From contig JAZNBA010000026.1 in NCBI GenBank assembly GCA_045586785.1, positions 1 to 38,284 of the forward strand: a stretch of DNA of 38,284 bases, written 5' to 3'. The notes below the pieces were generated by a model. The model worked only from the letters and a program-made list of their open reading frames with translations, was not told where the DNA came from and ran no database searches. Source of the DNA: UMGS1002 sp045586785 (GTDB lineage: Bacteria; Bacillota; Clostridia; Oscillospirales; CAG-272). Below, in pieces: positions 1 to 7,196 of the stretch; position 1 is the first letter of the stretch; every line of letters starts with the position of its first letter. The translations under genes and the position numbers were made by a program.

Positions 1-32
1 CAGTACAGATCGACTATTGCAAAGTCCTCCAA
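1..32 (-). CDS. possible ECF sigma factor, N-terminal ten codons only (contig edge)
   Basis: A reading frame runs off the left edge. Read on the minus strand from a TTG at 32-30 it gives MEDFAIVDLY followed by W or C. This resembles the start of small ECF-type sigma-70 proteins in Clostridia, which often begin with an acidic 'MED..II.LYW' pattern. A G-rich ribosome site lies just upstream (complement of 39-44). Farther upstream the minus strand carries GAAACCTTA (88-96) and a TTGACTTATA block (about 66-75), loosely like the GAAAC-type promoters of autoregulated ECF factors. Only about 30 bases are visible, so this is a weak call. Confidence 0.28.
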   Translation of the reverse strand, partial: MEDFAIVDLY

Positions 33-231
33 ATTGATCCCCCCGTTTCTTTTCGGGTCTTCACCCTATAAGTCAACAAAATCTCCGTAAGGTTTCGGAT
101 TTTACGAAAATTTTTTGCTCGGTTTAATTATATCAAAAAAACTACTGTGTGCAATAGAGTTTTTTCATTATATCCGAAACAAACGATTAGATGAGATCCC
201 ACGCCTTACACAAAAAAACAAATTCTGTTTC

Positions 232-362
232 GTAGGGGTCGGCGCCCTCGACGACCCGTAATAAAACGTGTAAAATAAAGAATATTGTGAAAATATTTTC
301 ACCACCACACATTTATTATTCGCCTCATCCTTTTGTGGGTCGTCGAGGGCGCCGACCCCTAC
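232..362. repeat. REPIN-like pair of inverted REP palindromes
   Basis: Two copies of one roughly 27-bp unit lie in opposite orientation at 232-258 and 337-362, about 78 bp apart. Each begins GTAGGGGTC and ends CGACCC, so each folds on itself through GGGTCG/CGACCC. The spacer also holds GTGAAAATATTTTCAC. A variant of the same unit occurs twice inside the RAYT pseudogene at 5624-6171, in the same relative orientation. Inverted REP pairs mobilised in trans by RAYT transposases are called REPINs. Apart from this and the terminator at 448-466, I see nothing else in 97-447. Confidence 0.75.
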
Positions 363-447
363 TGCCGAATAATAAAATTTATATTTCTACGTAAAATTTC
401 ATAAAATTCAATATTTGCACGCGAGGTTGATTGCCAAATAAAAATCA

Positions 448-466
448 CCCTCCCCAAAGGGGAGGG
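448..466 (-). terminator. Rho-independent terminator of the acyl-CoA synthetase gene
   Basis: On the minus strand an 8-bp perfect stem (CCCTCCCC/GGGGAGGG, 3-nt loop) is followed by TGATTTTTATTT. It lies 15 bases past the stop of the gene ending at 481. Confidence 0.75.
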
Positions 467-480
467 CAAATAAGTCTTTA

Positions 481-2739
481 TTACTTTCTCAACTCACTGC
501 GGCGTATCTTTCCGCTGACGGTCTTGGGGAGCTCGTCCAGGAACTCGACGATTCTGGGATACTTATAAGGTGCGGTGTGCTCCTTAACGTATTTCTGAAT
601 TTCCTTTTTCAGCTCGTCGGAGGGCTGTATACCCTTGGTCAGCACGATAGACGCCTTGACCACCTGACCGCGTATTTCGTCGGGTGCGGCGGTAATTGCG
701 CACTCAAGCACATAAGGCAGCTCCATAATGACCGACTCGATCTCGAAGGGACCTATGCGGTAGCCGGAGGACTTGATAAGATCGTCCACACGACCCACGT
801 AGTGGTAATAACCCTCCTCGTCGCGCCACGCGGTGTCACCCATATGGTACATGCCGTCGTGCCATGCCTCGTTCGTCTTTTGCTCATCAAGATAATAACC
901 GCGGAACAGACCGTTGGGTATTCCTTTATCCGTGCGGATAACGATCTCACCCGTTTCACCGTCGGCAACGGGATTGCCGTCGGAATCAACAAGATCAACG
1001 TCGTAAAGCGGCGACGCTTTACCCATTGAACCGGGCTTGGGCGTCATTCCCACAAAGTTACCGATAACCACGGTAGTCTCGGTCTGACCGAAAGCTTCCA
1101 TAATAGTAAGTCCCGTGTGCTTCTTGAACTGCTCCATAACCTCGGGGTTAAGCGCCTCGCCCGCGATGGACGCGTGCTTGATGGAGGACAGATCGTACTT
1201 GCCCAGATCCTCTTTAATAAGGAAGCGATACATTGTAGGCGGTGCGCAGAAGGTTGTTATGCCGTATTTCGCGAACAGCGGCAGTATGTCCTCAGCGTGG
1301 AAACGGTCGAAATTGTAAACGAACAGCGGGCCCTCAGCAAGCCACTGACCGTACAGCTTACCCCACATAGCCTTTGCCCAACCTGTATCCGAAATGGTGA
1401 GGTGCAGACCGTTGGGATCAACGTTGTGCCAGAAACGCGCGGTGGCATAGTGACCGAGCGGATATTTATGAATATGAGTTGCGATCTTGGGATAGCCTGT
1501 AGTACCCGAAGTGAAGTACATAAGTAGCGGATCGTCGCCGCCAACGTCTGTGCGGTCGAAATGGGACGAGAAGCAAGCAAGGTCTGCGTCAAAGTCGCGC
1601 CAGCCCTCGCGAGGACCGCCAACTATCATCTTGATTTCGACCGTGGGAGACTCGGGCAGTGACATTTCGATCTGATCGGGTACGTTGTCGTCGGGAGTGG
1701 AGATTATCGCCTTGACGCCTGCGGCGTTGCAGCGGTAAACTATATCCTTTTTAAGCAGCTGGTTTGTTGCGGGGATAGCAACAGCACCCAGCTTGTTAAG
1801 TCCTATCATAGCGATCCAGAACTGATAATGACGCTTGAGTATCATCATTACCTTGTCGCCTTTTCTGATGCCCAGCGAACGGAAATAGTTTGCGGCGCGG
1901 TTGGACTCGCGGCTGATGTCCTTAAACGTGAAGCGACGCTCGGTCATGTCCTTGTCAAGGTGCAGCATAGCAAGCTTTTCGGGATCTGCCTTGCCGATAG
2001 CGTCAACAACGTCAAAGCCGAAGTTGAAGTTGTCGTCGTCGTGGAAGGAAATGCCCGAGAAAATACCGTCACTGTCAACAGTCGTTGTAATAAACTTGTC
2101 CGCAATGCCCAGTACGCCCTTCTGAGTTTCGGCGACCTTCTTGGTCTCGGTCTTGACCTTTTCCTCTACCTCATCGCCGCCGATAACAATAGCGTAAAAT
2201 TCGCAGTCCTCACCGCCAACGGCTATCATACCGTGAGGAATGGAGCTGTCAAAGAAAGCGACGTCGCCTTCACCGATGATCTCCACATTGTCACCGACCA
2301 CCAGCTTCATCTGACCGCGGCGGATAATGTCAATTTCCTGACCCGCGTGGGACATGGTGTGCACAGGCTCGTGCTGTTCTGCCTCGGAATATTCGGTACG
2401 AACAAGGAAAGGCTCTGCCTTTTTGTTCTTGAACAGCGGCGCCAAAGAAATATAGTCAAATCCGGTGCGGCGAGCAATTTTTATGCCCTTGCCCGAGCGA
2501 ACGACGGAAAGACCTGTCAGTGTAGGGCTTTTACCCTCCAGCAGGTCGCTAACGTCAACGCCGAAGCGGACAGCGCACTTATAGGCGAAGGAAATGCCGA
2601 TGTCCTTTTGACCTTCCTCCATCGCCGTATACTTTTCGACAGTAACGCCCGTAATACTTGCCATCTCCTCGCGGGAGATCTCAAGTATTTCGCGCAAGGT
2701 TTGTATTCTCTGACCTATTTCACGAATACTGGGTTCCAT
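481..2739 (-). CDS. HTH-cupin-acyl-CoA synthetase fusion (AMP-binding enzyme)
   Basis: A 752-residue protein with three parts. Residues 5-60 are an XRE-type helix-turn-helix. Residues about 100-190 are a cupin with the pattern EPVHTMSHAGQEIDII...GDVAFFDSSIPHG. The rest is an ANL-superfamily adenylate-forming enzyme with a TSGTTGYPK phosphate loop, GRVDDLIKSSGYRI hinge and the C-terminal catalytic lysine in PKTVSGKIRR. It should convert a carboxylic acid, ATP and CoA to acyl-CoA; the synthetase part resembles acetyl/medium-chain types. XRE-cupin regulators are normally separate proteins. I chose the ATG at 2739 over an upstream TTG because GGAGGAG lies 6 bases before it. The gene is monocistronic, preceded by a T-box leader and followed by a terminator. 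Substrate is unknown; a branched-chain acid is an inference from the T-box. Confidence 0.88.
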   Translation of the reverse strand: MEPSIREIGQRIQTLREILEISREEMASITGVTVEKYTAMEEGQKDIGISFAYKCAVRFGVDVSDLLEGKSPTLTGLSVVRSGKGIKIARRTGFDYISLAPLFKNKKAEPFLVRTEYSEAEQHEPVHTMSHAGQEIDIIRRGQMKLVVGDNVEIIGEGDVAFFDSSIPHGMIAVGGEDCEFYAIVIGGDEVEEKVKTETKKVAETQKGVLGIADKFITTTVDSDGIFSGISFHDDDNFNFGFDVVDAIGKADPEKLAMLHLDKDMTERRFTFKDISRESNRAANYFRSLGIRKGDKVMMILKRHYQFWIAMIGLNKLGAVAIPATNQLLKKDIVYRCNAAGVKAIISTPDDNVPDQIEMSLPESPTVEIKMIVGGPREGWRDFDADLACFSSHFDRTDVGGDDPLLMYFTSGTTGYPKIATHIHKYPLGHYATARFWHNVDPNGLHLTISDTGWAKAMWGKLYGQWLAEGPLFVYNFDRFHAEDILPLFAKYGITTFCAPPTMYRFLIKEDLGKYDLSSIKHASIAGEALNPEVMEQFKKHTGLTIMEAFGQTETTVVIGNFVGMTPKPGSMGKASPLYDVDLVDSDGNPVADGETGEIVIRTDKGIPNGLFRGYYLDEQKTNEAWHDGMYHMGDTAWRDEEGYYHYVGRVDDLIKSSGYRIGPFEIESVIMELPYVLECAITAAPDEIRGQVVKASIVLTKGIQPSDELKKEIQKYVKEHTAPYKYPRIVEFLDELPKTVSGKIRRSELRK

Positions 2740-2770
2740 TTTGAACTCCTCCAAAAAAATTATCTACACA

Positions 2771-3026
2771 AAAAAGAAAACGCCTCATGAAAACATGAGA
2801 CGGAAAAATATCCGCGGTACCACTCAAATTGCGCATACGCGCCACTCAGCAGGCTCAAATAAGCCCTGCGCCTTAACGCGGCACTCACGTGCGGACCTAC
2901 ACGGAAATCCCTCAGCCCACCGACTCGGAAGCGACAGACGCGCACTTACTCACCGCAGACTCACACCACCCGTCTGCTCTCTGTAGGCTTTCCACGCGCG
3001 AAATTCTTCGTCACAGTCTTTAATTA
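2771..3026 (-). promoter_or_regulatory. T-box leader (tRNA-sensing riboswitch), predicted tRNA-Val
   Basis: Read on the minus strand. The T-box core GAGUGGUACCGCGGA is at 2825-2811. It can form the canonical antiterminator: GAG/CUC and GCGG/CCGU around a UGGUACC bulge. The competing terminator is a 9-bp stem (CGTCTCATG/CATGAGGCG) with a T tract at 2802-2771. Stem I starts at 3018. It has a GACU/AGUC base, a K-turn-like GUGAC, GAAG/CUUC, a CGCGC/GCGCG helix, an AGAGAG bulge and a GGUGGUGUGAG distal loop closed by GCAGAC/GUCUGC. A Stem III hairpin and the CGUUA element follow. The best specifier is GUC (valine) at 2935-2933, followed by a purine. CUG (leucine) overlaps it and cannot be excluded. 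UGGU in the bulge implies discriminator A, which fits both. Uncharged tRNA should raise expression. Confidence 0.9.
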
Positions 3027-3032
3027 CAACAT

Positions 3033-3061
3033 AGTTTAACATAACCGCGCGGACTTGTCAA
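3033..3061 (-). promoter_or_regulatory. Promoter of the T-box/acyl-CoA synthetase unit
   Basis: Minus-strand TTGACA (3061-3056), 17-bp spacer, TAAACT (3038-3033). Directly upstream is TTTTGCAAAAAACTA, shared with the promoter at 4742-4770. Confidence 0.8.
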
Positions 3062-3071
3062 TAGTTTTTTG

Positions 3072-3127
3072 CAAAAAAATGAAAACGGCCGGACAAAATG
3101 CCCATTAAAGAAAGCATTTGCTCCGGC
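3072..3127 (-). terminator. Terminator of the solute-binding protein gene
   Basis: On the minus strand GCCGGAGCAAATGC pairs with GCATTTTGTCCGGC and is followed by a T-rich tract (3085-3072). It lies about 20 bases after the stop of the gene ending at 3146 and immediately before the next promoter. Confidence 0.75.
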
Positions 3128-3145
3128 GCGTTTATATAAATTTAT

Positions 3146-4708
3146 TTACTCCTGGTTTTTGAGAATTGATTCTTGCAAGGTCTCCAATGACTTGGGAACC
3201 ATTCTTTCATACCCCTTAAGGCGAGCAGGCAAGCTTGCGGATGTGTTTCCGCCGATAGTGGAGCGCCACTGGTCAGCAATCTTGTCAAGCGCGTTATAGT
3301 AAAGGTTGCCGGCGTTGACATTCATGTTTGCAAATATCAGATCAAGCATCTCGCCCGATTCCTCGTCCGCAACATATTTTGATTTGAGCGTTACCTCATA
3401 ATATTCCGGAACAACCATTTCACGCGATTGATATGCAAAATATTCAAGCATTGCACCGATTGCTTCAAGTCTGTCCTCTTTTACCGTGCGAGGAACTGCT
3501 ATGGAGCAGAATTGGTCGTGAGCATGCGAGAAATACGTTTGCTGATTTTCATCCAGCTTGGGGATGGGCAGAATTCCGTATTTGTCTTTCATGTTTCTGA
3601 CCTTCGCGTCGGATGTGTGCAACAATCTCAAGGTGACCATCGCTGCCCTTCCCTCGGCAAAGCAATCGGAGATCAAGTTCTGCTCTGCATCTCCGGCACC
3701 GGTGTGCTTAAAGCTCCATGCACCGTCATTTTCCCAGATAAGACGGCAAACTGCAGTAGCCGCATCCACTATGCGCTCACCAGTAAAGGAATAAACATAC
3801 GTATTATCAGTAGTCTTGCTCAATATCGGTAGCTCGCAGGATGCAAAATACGGATCAACTCCTATATTGCTTGCATTGGTAATAAATCCGAAGAAGTCGC
3901 TCTCATCGCGCGTATTGTTACCGTTAAGATCCTGATACATACCGGTGCTCAGTTGTGTCTGATAATCTACGGTCCACTTGCCGTCGCGCACGACCTGATA
4001 AATATCTTCAACTCCGTACTGATCAAAGATCGCCTGATTGAACATGGTAACAAAGGTCATACGCTTCAAGGAAATGTTTGCATCTCCCGCGCATATATAC
4101 TGAGCGTTTCCTATGGATACCTGCTTATTGTAATACTGAGCCCACCACTCGTTTTCAAGATCGAGGTTGGGGACATCATACAGATTATGATAAACACCTT
4201 CCGTGGTTTTGGCAATTAAGGTATATGTAGAATTGAACACCAGATCATAATCATCCGTACCGGCAAGCACTAGATTAACAATCATATTAGGAACTACCCA
4301 AGGGTCACTGCCGCCCGTCTTGAAATTGGTGATCTTCACGCCCAAGCGGGCCTTTACCGCCTCCAGACGATTGTAAACAGCATCGTTTACAGGCTCACCG
4401 TTCATATCGTCAACCGTGACCTCGTCCTTTACCCAATCGCGGTCCTGCGAAATAATTCTGATGGTCTCGCCATCAAAGCGCATTCCCTCAGGCAACGGAT
4501 CCCGACTTACGGGGTTATCGTCCACCGTACTTTCGATTACGTTCGCCGTGGTTTCGCTTCCGCCCGGAGTCGTAACATCTCCGCCTACCGCCGCGGTAGT
4601 GTCGGTGGGAGTGGTTTCGGCATTCCCGGCATCGCCCGGTTGTGCACATGAAAGTAATGTCAGCGTCAACAGCATTAACGCTAACAGTATGGAAACAAAG
4701 CGTTTCAC
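3146..4708 (-). CDS. Extracellular solute-binding lipoprotein (ABC-type)
   Basis: A 520-residue predicted lipoprotein. Residues 1-21 are a signal peptide ending in the lipobox LLSC, so Cys21 would be lipidated. A Thr/Gly/Ala-rich tether (about 22-60) follows, then a large periplasmic-binding-type domain. The overall pattern (NLVLAGTDDYDLVF, AEGRAAMV, YGILPIPKLDE) matches family-1 solute-binding proteins of carbohydrate ABC importers. No permease or ATPase gene is nearby: the gene has its own promoter and terminator and stands alone. It must either share a transporter encoded elsewhere or act as a sensor or scavenger. Ligand cannot be told from the sequence. Start supported by GGAGGAAT upstream. 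Confidence 0.85.
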   Translation of the reverse strand: MKRFVSILLALMLLTLTLLSCAQPGDAGNAETTPTDTTAAVGGDVTTPGGSETTANVIESTVDDNPVSRDPLPEGMRFDGETIRIISQDRDWVKDEVTVDDMNGEPVNDAVYNRLEAVKARLGVKITNFKTGGSDPWVVPNMIVNLVLAGTDDYDLVFNSTYTLIAKTTEGVYHNLYDVPNLDLENEWWAQYYNKQVSIGNAQYICAGDANISLKRMTFVTMFNQAIFDQYGVEDIYQVVRDGKWTVDYQTQLSTGMYQDLNGNNTRDESDFFGFITNASNIGVDPYFASCELPILSKTTDNTYVYSFTGERIVDAATAVCRLIWENDGAWSFKHTGAGDAEQNLISDCFAEGRAAMVTLRLLHTSDAKVRNMKDKYGILPIPKLDENQQTYFSHAHDQFCSIAVPRTVKEDRLEAIGAMLEYFAYQSREMVVPEYYEVTLKSKYVADEESGEMLDLIFANMNVNAGNLYYNALDKIADQWRSTIGGNTSASLPARLKGYERMVPKSLETLQESILKNQE

Positions 4709-4741
4709 AATAATATTCCTCCAAAGTAAATATTTGCCTCT

Positions 4742-4770
4742 ATTGTATTACTTTCGAGCTGTTTCGTCAA
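4742..4770 (-). promoter_or_regulatory. Promoter of the solute-binding protein gene
   Basis: Minus-strand TTGACG (4770-4765), 17-bp spacer, TACAAT (4747-4742). The upstream 15-20 bases match those of the promoter at 3033-3061. Confidence 0.78.
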
Positions 4771-4785
4771 TAGTTTTTTGCAAAA

Positions 4786-4820
4786 AAAGTGAAAATGACC
4801 ACTTTGCTCATTTTCACTTT
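4786..4820 (-). terminator. Terminator overlapping the stop of the XRE gene
   Basis: AAAGTGAAAATGA (minus strand, its first bases overlapping the stop codon) pairs with TCATTTTCACTTT and runs into a T tract. The T tract joins directly to the upstream part of the next promoter. Confidence 0.75.
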
Positions 4821-5049
4821 ATAGCTTTGCATGCTCAAAAAGCTCGGAAAGCGGAGTTTTTATTGCCTCCGACAGCGCAAGAAGCATATCCAGCGTTATG
4901 CCGGTATTGGCATTTTCTATACGGCTGATGGTCTCATAGCTGACATCCATCTTGTCCGCCACATCACGTTGTGTCAAACCATGCAGCTTGCGAAAATATG
5001 CAACAGAAAGTCCGAGTTTTCTATATTCCACATAATATTTATCGTTCAT
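4819..5049 (-). CDS. Small XRE-family transcriptional regulator
   Basis: A 76-residue protein that is essentially one helix-turn-helix domain. The recognition region reads GLTQRDVADKMDVSYETISRIENANTGIT, followed by LDMLLALSEAIKTPLSELF. This is the usual layout of lone XRE/Cro-type DNA-binding proteins. The start at 5049 has GAGGTGA six bases upstream. It lies 9 bases after the stop of a frameshifted NUDIX gene on the same strand, so the two were probably co-transcribed. Targets unknown. Confidence 0.85.
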   Translation of the reverse strand: MNDKYYVEYRKLGLSVAYFRKLHGLTQRDVADKMDVSYETISRIENANTGITLDMLLALSEAIKTPLSELFEHAKL

Positions 5050-5058
5050 TTTATCACC

Positions 5059-5552
5059 TCATATATCTAAGTATTTTCTCAATGCGTTAATATGCATAAA
5101 AAATATTTTTTCAGGAGTATCTATTACCATTTGTTTTATATCTGATGCTTTTGACCAATGAATATTTTCTGTTTCATTTGAGCGTTCTATCAAGTCTCCT
5201 TCTGCTTCACATAAAAAAGTATTTAAAATTATAGAATATGCTCCCGACAAGTTCTGCTTTATACAGTAAGGCTCAAAAGAAATAGTTTCAGTGTTACCTG
5301 TGTTTGTGCGTACTGACAAATCTTCTCCAAAAATTTTTGTTATTCTCAAACCGGTTTCTTCCAAAACCTCTCTTCGCAAAGTGGAAAAAATGTTTTCATA
5401 TTCTCTGATTTTACCGGCAGGAAGTTCTATCATTCCATTGGTTTCATTCCCGTCTTCCTTTTGCCTTGTTTGAACAAGAATGTATTTTTCGTTATTTATA
5501 TTTTTTCAATAATTGCTCCCACACACGGCTTTGCAAATATTTCATTTGTCAT
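5059..5552 (-). pseudogene. NUDIX hydrolase, frameshifted
   Basis: The main open frame (from 5433) holds most of a NUDIX protein, with the box visible as GKIREYENIFSTLRREVLEE plus TGL. Its N-terminus lies in another frame. An ATG at 5552 begins MTNEIFAKPCVGAIIEKI and then meets a stop in GAAAAAATATAAATAACG. One extra base there separates it from the continuation NNEKYILVQTRQKEDGNE, which runs straight into the rest. The intact protein would be about 163 residues. NUDIX enzymes cleave nucleoside-diphosphate-linked compounds. The frameshift is either real decay or a consensus error in an A/T run. The base composition is lower in GC than the flanking genes, as in the XRE gene beside it. Confidence 0.7.
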
Positions 5553-5789
5553 ATCAATTATCTTCCTTTTATTATTTGAATTGCAAATACATATGATCTT
5601 TTACTCATTAGACTGTATAATTTTTAGCACCACCGTATAAGATTTTCATAAATATATTTGCTTTTCGCTTCATAATCGGCTCTGTCACGAATGATGTGTT
5701 CGATTTATGAGCGTTGAAAAATGTTACTGCCTATTTCTTTATTACAAAACCTTTCAAACGTAGAGATAATATGCGGCACCATTTCGTTG

Positions 5790-5819
5790 GTAGGGGACGG
5801 CGCCCTCGACGTCCCGTAC
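5790..5819 (+). repeat. REP palindrome inside the RAYT frame
   Basis: GTAGGGGACGG...CGTCCCGTAC, folding through GGGACG/CGTCCC. It matches the units at 232-258 and 337-362 except for an A/T swap on both sides of the stem that keeps pairing. On the minus strand it encodes GTSRAPSPT. Confidence 0.8.
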
Positions 5820-5981
5820 TTTGACGTATTGTATTCATTCGGGTTAAGAAAGATTATAACGTGTATATGATCAGGCATAATCACATACTTGTCTATTTTA
5901 ACTCCCGGAATCTTTTCGCCGGACAATAACTTCTTTTTGATTACTTGTCCTACAGATGCCAGTCGCACCTCTGCGCTTTGC

Positions 5982-6007
5982 GGGACGTCGAGGGCGCCGT
6001 CCCCTAC
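5982..6007 (-). repeat. Second REP palindrome inside the RAYT frame, inverted
   Basis: The same unit as 5790-5819 in opposite orientation, about 160 bp away. On the minus strand it encodes VGDGALDVP. Confidence 0.8.
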
Positions 6008-6183
6008 AAAATTTATAATTTTGCTTGCTGATATAAAGTCCGCTTTTACTATCTCCGACAATATTGGTTTTCTATCCCGTATACAGACCATCACAAAATA
6101 CGCGCCCGCAGAGCTATAATCAAAATTCTTCAATCGAAGGTCTTTACGTTTCGGAAATCATTTTCCATCATTATACCTCTTTG

Positions 6184-7020
6184 TTACTTCTTATTCTCCA
6201 ACCTGTACTGTCTCGGCGTTACACCTTTAATTCTGACAAACGTATTATAAAACTGCGGCTTGCTCTTATAGCCCACCGTCTCGGAGATCTGCTCGGCGGA
6301 CATATCCGTTGTTGCAAGCAGCTCTGCGGCGTAATCGATACGCTTGCCTGTGATGTAATCCGACAGATTCATTCCCTTATGCTTTTTGAACATACGGGAA
6401 AAATACGCCGAATTGTACCTGAAGCGCTCGGCAAGCTCCTCTTGCGAGATATTCTCGGTAAAATGCTTATCCACGTATTCGATCGCCACCGACAAAACGT
6501 AAAGTGGGTCGCGGTTGGCAAGCTCGCTCCGTGCGCGTTCCATTGCGCGGGCGAAATACTGTCCCATCAGCTTTACCCACGTGCGCATAATCGTGCGGTA
6601 GTCGCCTGTGTGCTTTTTGTTCTCTCGGTCAAGAGCGCGCAAAATGAAATCCACAGTGCCGCGCTCGTCCTCGGTCAGAGCAACGACGGGCTGATATTCG
6701 CTATCGGTATAAAAAATACGGCGTAATTCTCCCGCATCGTTCTGACTCTCAAAGAACTCGGGAGAGATCAGCAGCTCACGGTAGCGCAGCTCGCCCTCGG
6801 GTATAATAAAATGAGGAATGGCGCGGTCAATAAAATAAACGCTGCCGCATTTGAGGTCGTAGCCGCGACCGTCAATAAACTGCCTTCCCTCGCCCGACAG
6901 CGGAATAATTATGTCAAAATATGCGTGAGTGTGTTCCTCGTCGCGAGTGCTCAGCACGTGCTCAAGCTGACCTATATTGTCGCCCTGGGGTAAATATTCG
7001 GTGATGTAGTAATTTATCAT
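6184..7020 (-). CDS. AraC-family transcriptional regulator with cupin sensor
   Basis: A 278-residue protein. The N-terminal 100 residues are an AraC-type cupin (EEHTHAYFDIIIPLSGEGRQ, CGSVYFIDRAIPHFI). The C-terminal 100 residues carry two helix-turn-helix units: ISQEELAERFRYNSAYFSRM and MSAEQISETVGYKSKPQFYN, ending in GVTPRQYR. This is the standard AraC/XylS layout for a small-molecule-responsive activator. It is divergent from the FAD oxidoreductase operon, with back-to-back promoters in the 176-bp gap, so that operon is the likely target. The ligand is not evident. Confidence 0.9.
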   Translation of the reverse strand: MINYYITEYLPQGDNIGQLEHVLSTRDEEHTHAYFDIIIPLSGEGRQFIDGRGYDLKCGSVYFIDRAIPHFIIPEGELRYRELLISPEFFESQNDAGELRRIFYTDSEYQPVVALTEDERGTVDFILRALDRENKKHTGDYRTIMRTWVKLMGQYFARAMERARSELANRDPLYVLSVAIEYVDKHFTENISQEELAERFRYNSAYFSRMFKKHKGMNLSDYITGKRIDYAAELLATTDMSAEQISETVGYKSKPQFYNTFVRIKGVTPRQYRLENKK

Positions 7021-7054
7021 AACAAATTTTCCTTTTTATTTGATATCAATTTAC

Positions 7055-7083
7055 TTTATACCACAAAAAAGCTTAAAAGTCAA
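7055..7083 (-). promoter_or_regulatory. Promoter of the AraC-family gene
   Basis: Minus-strand TTGACT (7083-7078), 17-bp spacer, TATAAA (7060-7055). Confidence 0.75.
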
Positions 7084-7137
7084 GTGGTTTTTGTACTGTT
7101 TTTTTACATTGTCTTATCCCAAATATTACATATACCG

Positions 7138-7166
7138 TTGACAATTGGCGGCACAAGTGTTATAAT
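7138..7166 (+). promoter_or_regulatory. Promoter of the FAD oxidoreductase-trpS operon
   Basis: TTGACA (7138-7143), 17-bp spacer, TATAAT (7161-7166): a consensus sigma-A promoter 31 bases before the first start codon. Confidence 0.85.
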
Positions 7167-7196
7167 TTAATAATAATATGCTGGAGAAGTATTGAA

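Larger units (their letters stand above)
5624..6171 (-). pseudogene. RAYT-type (REP-associated) Y1 transposase, degraded
   Basis: The 142-residue open frame holds the HUH motif of IS200/IS605-like enzymes in YVIMPDHIHVIIFLN. The expected N-terminus (F-P-K-R-K-D-L-R-L-K-N-F-D-Y) continues in frame upstream to a TGA. Adding one base would join it to ATG-ATG at 6171, so a one-base loss is likely. At the C-terminus a TAA follows NIFQRS where a Tyr codon is expected. The same frame then continues H-I-I-R-D-R-A-D-Y-E-A-K to a second stop at 5624. Two REP palindromes sit in frame and encode VGDGALDVP and GTSRAPSPT. RAYTs process REP hairpins in single-stranded DNA; this copy is probably dead. Confidence 0.8.

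Noticed and set aside
2860..2990. An alternative T-box Stem I pairing (GCCTAC with GTAGGT) that would place a UUC phenylalanine specifier in GGATTTCC.
   Set aside because: The pairing using GACU/AGUC, GAAG/CUUC and CGCGC/GCGCG puts the AGAGAG and distal-loop motifs in their normal places and gives a codon followed by a purine. UUC fits worse.
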